DNA from: Photobacterium marinum
Lineage (GTDB): Bacteria > Pseudomonadota > Gammaproteobacteria > Enterobacterales > Vibrionaceae
Reading direction: 5' to 3'
DNA length: 64,000 bases
NCBI RefSeq assembly: GCF_000331515.1
Contig: NZ_AMZO01000021.1
Coordinates: 186,001-250,000, forward strand
The position numbers and the translations under genes were made by a program. Positions within the stretch are counted from its first letter, which is position 1. Each line of letters starts with the position of its first letter. The notes below the pieces were generated by a model. That model was given only the letters and a program-made list of their open reading frames with translations, did no database searches and was not told where the DNA came from. Shown here one piece after another: positions 10,525-19,063 of the stretch.

Positions 10525-10642
10525 TAAAAAAACCGACGCAATGCGCCGGTTCTCTGGAATCTGTTACACTCAAGCCCGTAGGAATTTAATTCGAGAACAA
10601 GGCGGAAGCGCGCAGTTGATGAGACTATCAATGAGCACTTCC
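10525..10642 (-). ncRNA. Cassette A3, candidate structured RNA with its own terminator
   Basis: On the minus strand an outer stem GGAAGTGC/GCGCTTCC and inner stem TTGAT/ATCAA form a hairpin (10604-10642). A linker and a terminator stem (10531-10551) follow, ending in a T7 run. It is the first cassette after udp. Transcription is inferred, not shown. Confidence 0.45.
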
Positions 10643-10678
10643 AACACAGTTATCGTATTAAATAACAAGGGATTGGGA

Positions 10679-11446
10679 TTACTCAGCCAGCATACGGCGA
10701 GCAGCTTCAACTACCACCTTGATAGAACGCTTTTCAGTTTCTTTCAGAGTCGCGTGATCAGGGATTTCTTTCTGAGTACGGTTGATGATAACACCTGCTA
10801 CACAACCTGCACGTAGGCCAGAGCTTGCACACATGGTTAGCAGAGTTGCTGATTCCATTTCGAAGTTAAGCACGCCCATTTGCTGCCACTCGTCCATAGA
10901 ACCTTGGAAGCGACGAACTACACGACCTGAGAATGTATCGTAACGCTCTTGGCCTGGGTAGAAAGTATCACTTGATGCTGTTACACCTGTGTGTACTGTT
11001 GCGCCGTCTGCATCACAGGCTGCTTTCATTGCTGTAGCAACGCTGAAATCTGCTACTGCTGGGAATTCCATTGGAGCGAAGTGCAGGCTAGCACCGTCAA
11101 GACGTACTGAACCTGTAGTTACAATCATGTCACCAACGTTGATGTGTGGCTGGATCGCACCAGTTGTACCTACACGTAGGAAAGTACGAACACCCAGCTG
11201 TGCCAATTCTTCAACTGCGATAGAAGTAGATGGGCCACCGATACCAGTTGAACAAACAACAACAGATTTGCCGTCTAGCTTCGCGCGGTAAACAGTATAT
11301 TCACGAGCACTGGCCAGAAATTCTGGGTTTTCCATCAGGTTTGCAATCTTTTCAACACGGGCCGGATCACCTGGAATAATAGCCAGTTCAGCACCATTCA
11401 GATCTTCTTTTGTTACACCTAGGTGGAATACAGCGTTGTCAGACAT
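10679..11446 (-). CDS. udp: Uridine phosphorylase
   Basis: This 255-residue enzyme cleaves uridine with phosphate to uracil and ribose-1-phosphate in pyrimidine salvage. Family marks are the phosphate-binding [13 protein letters not shown], the stretch [32 protein letters not shown], and the ribose-binding NFEMESATL. The frame extends upstream to 11515. The ATG at 11446 is chosen because AAGGA lies seven bases before it, whereas the in-frame ATG at 11452 is too close to that site. It stands alone with a CRP-like site upstream and the cassette array downstream. Confidence 0.95.
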   Translation of the reverse strand: MSDNAVFHLGVTKEDLNGAELAIIPGDPARVEKIANLMENPEFLASAREYTVYRAKLDGKSVVVCSTGIGGPSTSIAVEELAQLGVRTFLRVGTTGAIQPHINVGDMIVTTGSVRLDGASLHFAPMEFPAVADFSVATAMKAACDADGATVHTGVTASSDTFYPGQERYDTFSGRVVRRFQGSMDEWQQMGVLNFEMESATLLTMCASSGLRAGCVAGVIINRTQKEIPDHATLKETEKRSIKVVVEAARRMLAE

Positions 11447-11615
11447 AGTCATATCCTTTTTATACTTTACCGCGAAATTAAGGGGGGTCGCTCGAGGCCT
11501 GCGGCTATGAATCAAATAATTAAAAAAACTAAAAAAGTTGTTGTTTTGACAATGCTTTCAAAAAAAGCATTAACAAAACACAAGGCTAAAGATAGCCGAT
11601 AGATTTTTAGTTTTT

Positions 11616-11631
11616 AGTGATTGTAGTCACA
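11616..11631. promoter_or_regulatory. CRP-like site upstream of udp
   Basis: AGTGA-TTGTAG-TCACA matches the CRP consensus TGTGA-N6-TCACA at nine of ten core bases. It lies 170 bases upstream of the udp start. In enterics udp is controlled by CRP and CytR, so the site fits, though its distance implies a long leader or a second site. Confidence 0.5.
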
Positions 11632-11730
11632 TTAAGAGAAATAGTATGAATTTCATTTTTCACCCCAGAGAGAGCTAGATCACATAAAAACGGTTACCTT
11701 TGCGCTTTATCACAAAATTAATCTCAATAA

Positions 11731-11757
11731 AAAAGCATCGCACAAGGCGATGCTTTT
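11731..11757 (-). terminator. Intrinsic terminator after zntA
   Basis: An 11-bp stem AAAAGCATCGC with a five-base loop lies 22 bases past the zntA stop. On the minus strand it is followed by TTTTTTATT. Confidence 0.85.
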
Positions 11758-11778
11758 GAATGTTTTTCCATCAGAGCA

Positions 11779-14265
11779 TTAAGTACGTTTCACTTTTGAC
11801 TCAAAGCGTAACAACCTCAATGCATTCAATGTCACCAAAGCAGTCGCTCCACTGTCAGCCAGAACTGCGACCCACAGACCAGTCAAGCCAAGTAAGGTCG
11901 TTACAAGGAAGACCCCTTTCAGCCCCAGGGCAATAAAAATATTTTGGCGAATATTGCTCAGTGTCGCGCGGGACAACGCTATCATTTCCGGCAACTCTGA
12001 AATTCTGTTATGAGTCAGGGCTGCATCTGCGGTTTCCAGCGCCACATCAGTACCTCCACCCATTGCGATACCAATGGATGCGGTTTTCATTGCTGGCGCA
12101 TCATTAATACCATCCCCGACCATCGCCACTTTGGCATTTTTATTAGCAAGTTCAACCTCAGTTACTTTATCTGCGGGTAACAGGCCAGCACGATAATCAA
12201 TATCGATCTCTCTGGCGATAGCCGCAGCAGCACGCGGATTATCACCGGTTAGCATGACTGAATGAATCCCCATCGCCTTAAGGATTTTAATCGCTTCACG
12301 GGTGTCATTACGCAGATTGTCTCGCCATGCAATCAAGCCAACAGGTTCATCGTTACGAACCGCGACTACCAGGGTTTTGCCTTCACCTTCCAGCAATTCA
12401 GCCTCTGTTTTCTGTCCTGCTGTTAACTGTACTGATGCAGGCAAGCGATCCGCTGCAGCCAGCAATAAGGTATCACCACCAATTACCCCCTGAATGCCCT
12501 TACCCGGCAAAGCTTCTCGTTCATCGGCTACATCCAGCTTTAATCCTCGCGCCTGAGCCGCATTAACCACAGCCTGTGCCAGCGGGTGCAACGAACCGTC
12601 CTCAACAGCTGCGGCCTGATAAAGCAGTTTGTCCTCATCACCATCCCAACTTACAACATCAGTCACAACTGGCTTACCCTGAGTCAGGGTACCCGTTTTA
12701 TCAAAAGCAACGGTTTCGATATGCCCTAACTGCTCCAATGCAGCACCACCTTTAATCAGGGCACCACGTTGTGCTGCTGCCGCCAGGCCCGAAGTAATCG
12801 CAGCCGGAATCGAAATAACCAAAGCACAAGGACAAGCAATTAGTAACAGAGTTAGGCCTTTATAAATCCACTCACTCCAGCCCTGACCGAACAACAACGG
12901 CGGAATCACGATGACTAATGCCGCCAACGCAATCATGGCCGGAGTATACAAACGACTAAAGCGATCAATAAAACGCTCCAGCGGTGCTTTTCGGGATTCG
13001 GCATCTTCAATCAGGTGAAGGATACGGTCGATGGCATTATCACCCTGTTCAGAAACAATTCTCAGCTGAACCTGCTTATCTGAAACCAGACAGCCAGCCA
13101 TCACCTTTTCACCACGCAGGCGTTCAACCGGAACTGACTCCCCGGTCAGCGCACTTTCATCGAAGCTTGCTGAAGTTTCTGTTAAAACGGCATCAGCAGG
13201 CAGACGTCCACCCGGTGCCACTTCAATCACATCACCTTTTTTAAGCTCTTCTGCTGCAACTTTTTCTCTGGTGCCGTCCGGGCAGATAACCAAAGCTTTT
13301 TCAGGAACAAGATCCATCAAAGCTTTAACACCACTTCGAGCGCGGGCGGATGCGTAACCTTCAAGCTGTTCACCAATCAAAAACAGCAACAGAACCATTG
13401 CGGCTTCCGCAGTTTCACCTAAATACAATGCACCGACTGCTGCCACTGTCATCAGGGTCTCAATCGAAAACGGTGTTCCGCCCTTTGCTAAATTGATAGC
13501 TTGTTTAACAATCGAGATCAGACCGATTAGTGTGGTCAGCGTGAAAGCTATCAGGCCGTATGTTTCCGAGCTGCGATTAATCAGAACCGACACCGCCATC
13601 ATGACAGCAATGGTTAAAACAGGTATATACGGCCTGATGGTATTATGATTTTCTGTTTCTTCTTTATTACCGCGGGCAGAAACCAATGGGAAACCCGTTT
13701 CCTTTGCTTTTTCTTCGACAGCTATTGCCAGACTAGCACCAACACCGCTTACCACAAGCTTTTGGGTGGCAAATAAAACTTTAGCACTCTGCAATCCATC
13801 AACGACAGATAACGCTTTTTCAAGCTTACGGGCACAGCTAGGACAATCCATATTCTGGATTTTCCAGCTCAGGGTTTGGCCATTTGATGATTTGAGCAGC
13901 TCTTTTTCCAGCTCCTGCTCATCAACGTCATTAACATGATCAGAGCAGCAATCGGAACGACAAGATGAAGGTGATACTGACTCTGACGGAGCGGAACTGT
14001 CTGTTTGGAAAATAGAAAATGTGAAAGAATTACCGATAATTTTCGAGATGGAATTAATAATAAAGGACGGTTTTCGCCCGGCAGGATCATCATCGGAGCC
14101 AGGATCGCCGCTGCTTTCTGAATCTGCATAGCAGATGGTTGCTGTACCAGCAGAACAGCAGCACGACTCAGTCACCCCATGTTCTACGCGAACAGAGCTG
14201 GCATTTGCTGCTGCTTGCTGAACGGTATGAATATGTGTTTTTTTGTTATTGCATTGAGCACACAT
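11779..14265 (-). CDS. zntA: Zinc/cadmium/lead-exporting P1B-type ATPase with a Cys-rich N-terminal extension
   Basis: This 828-residue ATPase pumps Zn(II), Cd(II) and Pb(II) out of the cytoplasm. It has a heavy-metal-associated domain with metal site MDCPSC (139-144), the membrane metal motif CPC (478-480), phosphorylation site D522KTGT, TGES in the actuator domain, and GDGINDAPAM near the end. It is about 90 residues longer than E. coli ZntA. The extra N-terminus has extra Cys and His clusters (MCAQC, ESCCC, SCRSDCCSDH) that could bind metal. The promoter upstream has the spacing of a ZntR-controlled gene. zntR itself is not in the window. Confidence 0.93.
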   Translation of the reverse strand: MCAQCNNKKTHIHTVQQAAANASSVRVEHGVTESCCCSAGTATICYADSESSGDPGSDDDPAGRKPSFIINSISKIIGNSFTFSIFQTDSSAPSESVSPSSCRSDCCSDHVNDVDEQELEKELLKSSNGQTLSWKIQNMDCPSCARKLEKALSVVDGLQSAKVLFATQKLVVSGVGASLAIAVEEKAKETGFPLVSARGNKEETENHNTIRPYIPVLTIAVMMAVSVLINRSSETYGLIAFTLTTLIGLISIVKQAINLAKGGTPFSIETLMTVAAVGALYLGETAEAAMVLLLFLIGEQLEGYASARARSGVKALMDLVPEKALVICPDGTREKVAAEELKKGDVIEVAPGGRLPADAVLTETSASFDESALTGESVPVERLRGEKVMAGCLVSDKQVQLRIVSEQGDNAIDRILHLIEDAESRKAPLERFIDRFSRLYTPAMIALAALVIVIPPLLFGQGWSEWIYKGLTLLLIACPCALVISIPAAITSGLAAAAQRGALIKGGAALEQLGHIETVAFDKTGTLTQGKPVVTDVVSWDGDEDKLLYQAAAVEDGSLHPLAQAVVNAAQARGLKLDVADEREALPGKGIQGVIGGDTLLLAAADRLPASVQLTAGQKTEAELLEGEGKTLVVAVRNDEPVGLIAWRDNLRNDTREAIKILKAMGIHSVMLTGDNPRAAAAIAREIDIDYRAGLLPADKVTEVELANKNAKVAMVGDGINDAPAMKTASIGIAMGGGTDVALETADAALTHNRISELPEMIALSRATLSNIRQNIFIALGLKGVFLVTTLLGLTGLWVAVLADSGATALVTLNALRLLRFESKVKRT

Positions 14266-14304
14266 GGTTTTACTCCTATATGCGATTATTTCCCATTTGC
14301 AATA

Positions 14305-14336
14305 ACTATAAACCTTGGAGTCGACTCAAAGGTCAA
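14305..14336 (-). promoter_or_regulatory. MerR-family (ZntR-type) promoter of zntA
   Basis: On the minus strand, -35 TTGACC (14331-14336) and -10 TATAGT (14305-14310) are separated by 20 bases instead of 17. The spacer is filled by an imperfect palindrome (14312-14333) with core GAGTCGACTC. The overlong spacer with a central dyad is the hallmark of MerR/ZntR promoters. The core resembles the E. coli zntA operator. Confidence 0.85.
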
Positions 14337-14355
14337 GAACAAAATAGGTTGCGGC

Positions 14356-15279
14356 TCACTTTTTCAGTTTCTCTAAACTTATCGCAATCTGAGCAGCCAG
14401 CATGGCGTTATTGAAAACCAATGCGATATTGGCATTCAGGCTTTCTCCTGACGTTTTATTAGCAACTTTTGCCAGTAAAAACGGCGTAGTGTCTTTCCCC
14501 CTGATACCAGCCTTATTCATTTCAGTAATGGCACCAGTAATTACGCTGTCCATTCGGGACTTTTCCATGGCGTAATCTTCAGGAATAGGATTGGCAACCA
14601 CAACACCGCCTTTTATTCCCATATCCCACTTAGTGTTCAGTAACCGAGCAACCTGCTCCGGCGAGTCCAACTGACAATCAACATCAAATCCGCTTTCTCG
14701 ACAATAGAAAGCAGGAAGTTGCTGAGTTTGGTAACCGACAACCGGCACGCCCTGCGTTTCCAGATATTCCAGTGTCAGGCCGATATCGAGCACGGACTTT
14801 ATCCCCGCGCAAATCACTGCCACATCCGTATTAGCCAACTCTTGCAAATCAGCGGAAATATCAAATGTCTCGGAGGCACCACGGTGAACGCCACCAATAC
14901 CACCGGTCGCAAATACACGAATCCCGGCCATATTTGCCAGGATCATGGTCGATGCTACTGTTGTCGCACCATCTGATTTAGAACTGACAATATACGGAAT
15001 ATCCCGCCTGCTGACCTTAACAACGCCCCTTCCGGATTTAGCGAGATATTCGATTTCGTCATGGGTAAGGCCTATTTTCAGTCGCCCGTTCAAGATCGCA
15101 ATAGTCGCCGGTATCGCACCACTAGTTCTGACAATCTGTTCCACTTTTAAAGCCGTTTCAGCATTTTGCGGATACGGCATACCGTGGCAGATAATGGTCG
15201 ATTCCAGAGCGACAACTGGTCTCCCCGACTGCAATGCCTTGTTTACTTCCGGATGAATATCCAGATAATCCTGACACAT
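14356..15279 (-). CDS. psuG: Pseudouridine-5'-phosphate glycosidase
   Basis: This 307-residue enzyme splits pseudouridine-5'-phosphate into uracil and ribose-5-phosphate (in reverse, it forms the C-C bond). Recognisable blocks are ALESTIICHGMPYPQN near the start, GRGVVKVSRRDIPYI, GGIGGVHRGA, and the catalytic-lysine segment CAGIKSVLDI. The usual partner kinase psuK is not adjacent. The stop codon lies only 20 bases from the -35 box of zntA on the same strand, so read-through into zntA is possible. I saw no terminator between them. Confidence 0.92.
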   Translation of the reverse strand: MCQDYLDIHPEVNKALQSGRPVVALESTIICHGMPYPQNAETALKVEQIVRTSGAIPATIAILNGRLKIGLTHDEIEYLAKSGRGVVKVSRRDIPYIVSSKSDGATTVASTMILANMAGIRVFATGGIGGVHRGASETFDISADLQELANTDVAVICAGIKSVLDIGLTLEYLETQGVPVVGYQTQQLPAFYCRESGFDVDCQLDSPEQVARLLNTKWDMGIKGGVVVANPIPEDYAMEKSRMDSVITGAITEMNKAGIRGKDTTPFLLAKVANKTSGESLNANIALVFNNAMLAAQIAISLEKLKK

Positions 15280-15359
15280 AGGCGTTCCTCGGTGCTTGGG
15301 TTATGTTTGGATATTAATCGCTAATAACAACAAAGCCATCGCAGGCAGAGCATAAGTTC

Positions 15360-15833
15360 TTAACGCAGTCGCCTGAAAACAACACTGTTATCTAAAATGT
15401 CAGCCCAGCGCTGATAATCCAGCCCCATGTCAAAAATGTATTCAGTGATCAGGCTGCGGGCTGTGGTCAGCAATGCCTCGGCCTTCCAGGGCTTTTCAAA
15501 ATAACTTTCAATGCGGGCACGGTTAATCGCCTCAATCGTATCCTGATGCGTTGCCTGACCTGTTAGCAGCACTTTCTTAGTCTGAGTAAACCGCATGTCC
15601 TGAGATATTTCAGTTAACAGCTCTACCCCGGTTTTTCCCGGCATCACATGATCCGAAATCACCAGTGCAATAAACTCCCCTTCTGCATCAAGCTCGTCGA
15701 TCAACTCAAGTGCCTCATCCGCTGATTCACAATCCTCAACATTGAAGAAGTCATTCAGCGGCGCTAAATCCTTTAAAACGGCACTTAGCACTTCCCTCTG
15801 ATCATCTACACAGATGATATTAAGTTTTTCCAT
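15360..15833 (-). CDS. Single-domain response regulator, partner of the adjacent CNB kinase
   Basis: This 157-residue protein is a receiver domain (about 1-125) with acidic pocket D10-D11, phosphoacceptor D61 (VISDHVMPG), LLTGQA and FEKPW. A short tail of about 30 residues follows and is not a recognised DNA-binding domain. The start at 15833 is chosen because AAGGG lies the right distance away. It follows the kinase gene by nine bases. Output must be through protein contact or phosphotransfer. It is clearly paralogous to the regulator at 23128-23628, with D61 at the same number. Confidence 0.85.
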   Translation of the reverse strand: MEKLNIICVDDQREVLSAVLKDLAPLNDFFNVEDCESADEALELIDELDAEGEFIALVISDHVMPGKTGVELLTEISQDMRFTQTKKVLLTGQATHQDTIEAINRARIESYFEKPWKAEALLTTARSLITEYIFDMGLDYQRWADILDNSVVFRRLR

Positions 15834-15842
15834 GACCATCCC

Positions 15843-17168
15843 TTACGTGATTGGTAGTTTAATCCGAAATCTTGTTGTCTCCGGGTCACTTTTAAGCGCA
15901 ATCGTGCCACCGTAGCTGTGCACAATTCGCTGGACTATCGCCAGACCCAGACCTAAACCAAATGAAAGACCACCCTTTTTAGTGGTGAAATTTGGCTGGA
16001 ATATTTTTCTTCGGGTTGCTTCATCTATCATAGGCCCGTTATTGCTGATAGTGACAAGCAGACGATTCCTTGAATGCCGGGTTGTAATTTCCAGCTGGGG
16101 CTCAGGTGTCCCTTCCATTGCATCACAGGCGTTCTTAATGATATTGACCCAAATCTGCACCAGTTCGGTGGAACTGGCCGACATTGATGGCAACTCACCG
16201 GGCCGAAGCAAGACATTGACCCGACGCAGGTTACTTTGGAGCAATGACAATGATTTATTGATGGTGTCGTTAAGATCGATATCTGGCTGGCGAACATTAT
16301 CAGTTCCGCCCAACTGCTTCACTGAACGGACAATACAAGTAGCGTGTTTGGATGCCAGGCGCATGTCATGCAAATCTCGCCCTAAATCCCAGTACTGCAA
16401 TGCTTCATCAAGGTTTGCTAACCAGGAAGCAGGGATTTCACCTTGGGGCTGCGCCCGGGCCAATTGCCTTGCCTGCTCCCGTCCTAGCCCGTACATTTCC
16501 TGTAACTCACGAGCTCTTTTACGCACTTGTGCCGAAGGTGCCTGCTGACCATGATCAATACCGAGTTCAAGGAAGTGGCTGACCTCCGGTTTGCTTTCTT
16601 GCAAGAAGCGACAAATTGCGCCCTGCAAACCTTCGGTTTTGCTGCTCAGCACCCCCACTGCATTATTGAGTTCATGGGCAATACCCGCTGCCAATTGTCC
16701 CAGCGTGGTCATCTGCTCGGCAGCATAAAGTTTCTGCAGCGCTTTTTCTTTTTCAAAAGCCTGCATCCCGGCCAGCACCTGACGCTGTGCAAGTTCATGC
16801 ATCATCACCGGCATAAACTGCTCACTGAGTGAACCGTATACCTCTGGTTCAACGGCCTGGGTGTCAAGATCGATCCAGGCCAGCTCACTGTCTGTTTCTG
16901 CAATCACCGTTGTTGATGCCACCAGAGTACGGGAAAAAAAACTGTGAACACCAAAAAACATCCCCTGTCGGACCCGGAATATCCTCGCCGTCAGGCTGTT
17001 ATTATCATTTTGCAGATACCCGCACAGTTCCCCTTGCTTTACCCAATACAGCCTGTCATTGAAACCATCCTGGCGCAGCACCTGCGTCCCGGCCTTTACC
17101 GAAATCACCCGTTCAGGATCAGTAAAATAAATATCAATGATGCGCTGTAGTGTTTTCGGCTGGTACAT
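15843..17168 (-). CDS. Sensor histidine kinase with N-terminal cyclic-nucleotide-binding-like domain
   Basis: The 441-residue protein has a CNB/CRP-like beta-roll (about 1-120), a short coiled coil, and an H-box AAGIAHELNNAVGVL with H165. About 110 residues of helical insertion follow, then an N-box WVNIIKNACDAMEG and G-boxes with GLGLGLAIVQRI. No membrane helix is seen, so it is cytoplasmic. The ATG at 17168 is supported by GGAG six bases upstream; the frame also opens at 17192. It lies between a DASS transporter (41 bases upstream) and a receiver protein (nine bases downstream), so the three are likely one operon. The ligand could be a nucleotide or redox signal. Confidence 0.82.
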   Translation of the reverse strand: MYQPKTLQRIIDIYFTDPERVISVKAGTQVLRQDGFNDRLYWVKQGELCGYLQNDNNSLTARIFRVRQGMFFGVHSFFSRTLVASTTVIAETDSELAWIDLDTQAVEPEVYGSLSEQFMPVMMHELAQRQVLAGMQAFEKEKALQKLYAAEQMTTLGQLAAGIAHELNNAVGVLSSKTEGLQGAICRFLQESKPEVSHFLELGIDHGQQAPSAQVRKRARELQEMYGLGREQARQLARAQPQGEIPASWLANLDEALQYWDLGRDLHDMRLASKHATCIVRSVKQLGGTDNVRQPDIDLNDTINKSLSLLQSNLRRVNVLLRPGELPSMSASSTELVQIWVNIIKNACDAMEGTPEPQLEITTRHSRNRLLVTISNNGPMIDEATRRKIFQPNFTTKKGGLSFGLGLGLAIVQRIVHSYGGTIALKSDPETTRFRIKLPIT

Positions 17169-17209
17169 GTATTCTCCGTAAACTAATTGCAACCCAGGCT
17201 CTTCTGAAC

Positions 17210-18625
17210 TCAGATATGATCAATCATGTGCAGCAACCAAATCATGACGAAACTCAGCACGATACCAACTACACCGATAATAACTCCCACCCGCGCCATC
17301 TGATTGCTTTCAACATGACCTGTCGCATGCGCCAGCGCATTCGGCGGTGTACTGATCGGCAGCGACATCCCCAATGAAGCAGCAAAGGTCACCACTAGAA
17401 TCAAGGTGATCTCACCGCCAAGCGGAACAAGGCTGACCATTGAGGTTCCTAGCGCCGCCATAATAGGCATTAAGAGGTTTGCCGTAGCGGTATGTGACAT
17501 GAAATTGGCCATTGTCAGACACAGAATCGCCGAGCCGCCCAAAACAACATATGGCGAATAGCTGTCGAACGGGATACTGTGCACCATCAGGCGGGCAAGC
17601 CCGGTCTGATCTAACGCCAGTCCGAGTGCGATACCACCAGAAACCAACCACAGCACGTCCCAGGAAATCTTCTTGAGATCTTCCTTGTTGATGATGCCCG
17701 TCAATGAGAAGACCGCTACCGGGATCAGTGCGACCGTGTATGCGTTCATACCATGCGCCGACCCCATCAGCCATAAAATAATCGTCAGGGCAAAAGTGAC
17801 ATAAACCGTGATTGCCTTCGGCGTTTTGAGAAACTTACCTTTGATAGTCAACTCTATTTTTTCCTGTTTGGCCGGATAAAGAAGGTTTATCAGCCCCCAG
17901 GCAAACACCAGTAATATCGCAACAAACGGCACACCAAAGAACATCCACTCACCAAAGGTGATCAGGTTATCACCTGTGAGGTATTTCAAAGCAATCGCAT
18001 TAGGCGGAGTACCGATAGGAGTACCAATACCGCCGATATTAGCCGCGACCGGAATACAAAGTGCGAAAGCGATTTTTCCCGGATCTTTACTACCAAACAG
18101 AGCGATAACCGGTGCCAGAATCGACAGCATCATCGCCGTAGTTGCGGTATTAGACATAAACATCGAGAAAACAGCGGTGATCAGCATCAGGCCAAACATC
18201 ACATACTTTGGTTGAGTACCAAACGGCCTGAGCAATACACGTGCAAGGTTTACATCCAAACGATATTTGGTTGCCGCCATAGCAAGGAAAAAACCACCAA
18301 GAAATAGCATAATGATTGGGCTGGCAAAGGCAGCCATAATATCGCTGTAATTCAGCAGTTCACCGAAATGCGGCTGCCCCTCTGCACGACGGAACAGGTA
18401 AAGCCCTTTATCCGACAGCAACAGCAATTCCAGCACAATAATCACAACAGACGTGGCATAAATAGGAATAGACTCGAACACCCAGCACAGTGCAGCCAAC
18501 AGGAAGATAGCAATAACTCGCTGCTGAATAATGGTTAGCCCATCAACAGGAAACGCCGATGCAGGCAAAATTAAGATAAGAAGCGGTATAAGGATCGGTA
18601 TGATGTACTTCAGATATTGACGCAT
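17210..18625 (-). CDS. SLC13/DASS-family sodium:dicarboxylate (anion) symporter
   Basis: This 471-residue polytopic membrane protein resembles VcINDY. The first signature motif is S158-N159-T160 (MFMSNTATTAMM), and GTPIGTPPNA marks the first hairpin region. The second signature reads S377-H378-T379 instead of the SNT usual in VcINDY, followed by SLPISTPPNALAHATG. These motifs line the sodium and carboxylate sites. The transporter probably imports succinate, malate or a related anion with sodium. It is first in a likely operon with the CNB kinase and receiver protein. Confidence 0.88.
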   Translation of the reverse strand: MRQYLKYIIPILIPLLILILPASAFPVDGLTIIQQRVIAIFLLAALCWVFESIPIYATSVVIIVLELLLLSDKGLYLFRRAEGQPHFGELLNYSDIMAAFASPIIMLFLGGFFLAMAATKYRLDVNLARVLLRPFGTQPKYVMFGLMLITAVFSMFMSNTATTAMMLSILAPVIALFGSKDPGKIAFALCIPVAANIGGIGTPIGTPPNAIALKYLTGDNLITFGEWMFFGVPFVAILLVFAWGLINLLYPAKQEKIELTIKGKFLKTPKAITVYVTFALTIILWLMGSAHGMNAYTVALIPVAVFSLTGIINKEDLKKISWDVLWLVSGGIALGLALDQTGLARLMVHSIPFDSYSPYVVLGGSAILCLTMANFMSHTATANLLMPIMAALGTSMVSLVPLGGEITLILVVTFAASLGMSLPISTPPNALAHATGHVESNQMARVGVIIGVVGIVLSFVMIWLLHMIDHI

Positions 18626-19010
18626 GTTGTGATTATTCCCTTAAAGCAAAAAAACCTGTCCTTCATGCCTGTATTCATCCTTTATTTTTTATTGGGAATT
18701 CTTATTGGAAGAAATAGCACTCAAGCATGAGCAACTGCCAACAAATGATTTACTGCTGGCAGATATATAACCAAACGACTTCAGAACTCACTGCCGGACT
18801 CATACCACATCCGAATTAGTGAAATTGTTTGGATATACAGCTCTTTTGCAGGTTACATTGTGAAGAAAAATGAAGGCGTGAACTTAGAATCAGATCACTA
18901 AACAAGTGAATTATAAATAGTTTTCATCTGATTTGTGATGCTATGAGCAAGGCAGTAATACAGTTTGAAGTCACTGATTAAACAGAAGATAAAAGCTTGT
19001 TGTAAATAAA
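18626..19010. other. Intergenic region upstream of the DASS operon
   Basis: This is AT-rich sequence with no gene that I can support. It should contain the promoter of the minus-strand DASS operon. I see only weak half-matches to CRP sites and no convincing -10/-35 pair. Confidence 0.4.
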
Positions 19011-19035
19011 GAAAAGGCGCAGTTTGCGCCTTTTC
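19011..19035 (-). terminator. Intrinsic terminator after the CBS gene at 19064
   Basis: The ten-bp stem GAAAAGGCGC with a five-base loop is followed on the minus strand by TTTATTT. Confidence 0.8.
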
Positions 19036-19063
19036 TCAATCAAATGTTCTCAGTAAAAATGCA

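Larger units (their letters stand above)
9987..10642 (-). repeat. Tandem array of five hairpin-plus-terminator cassettes (unit about 270 bp, two half-units each)
   Basis: A unit of about 270 bp is repeated two and a half times: its mark CAAGCCCGTAGG starts at 10031, 10300 and 10571. Each unit consists of two diverged half-units (A and B) of about 118 bp. Read on the minus strand, each half-unit has a long hairpin, a conserved linker with AAATTCCT, and an intrinsic-terminator hairpin with a T-run. The array lies just after udp, on the same strand, and before the LolA-like operon. Confidence 0.85.
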
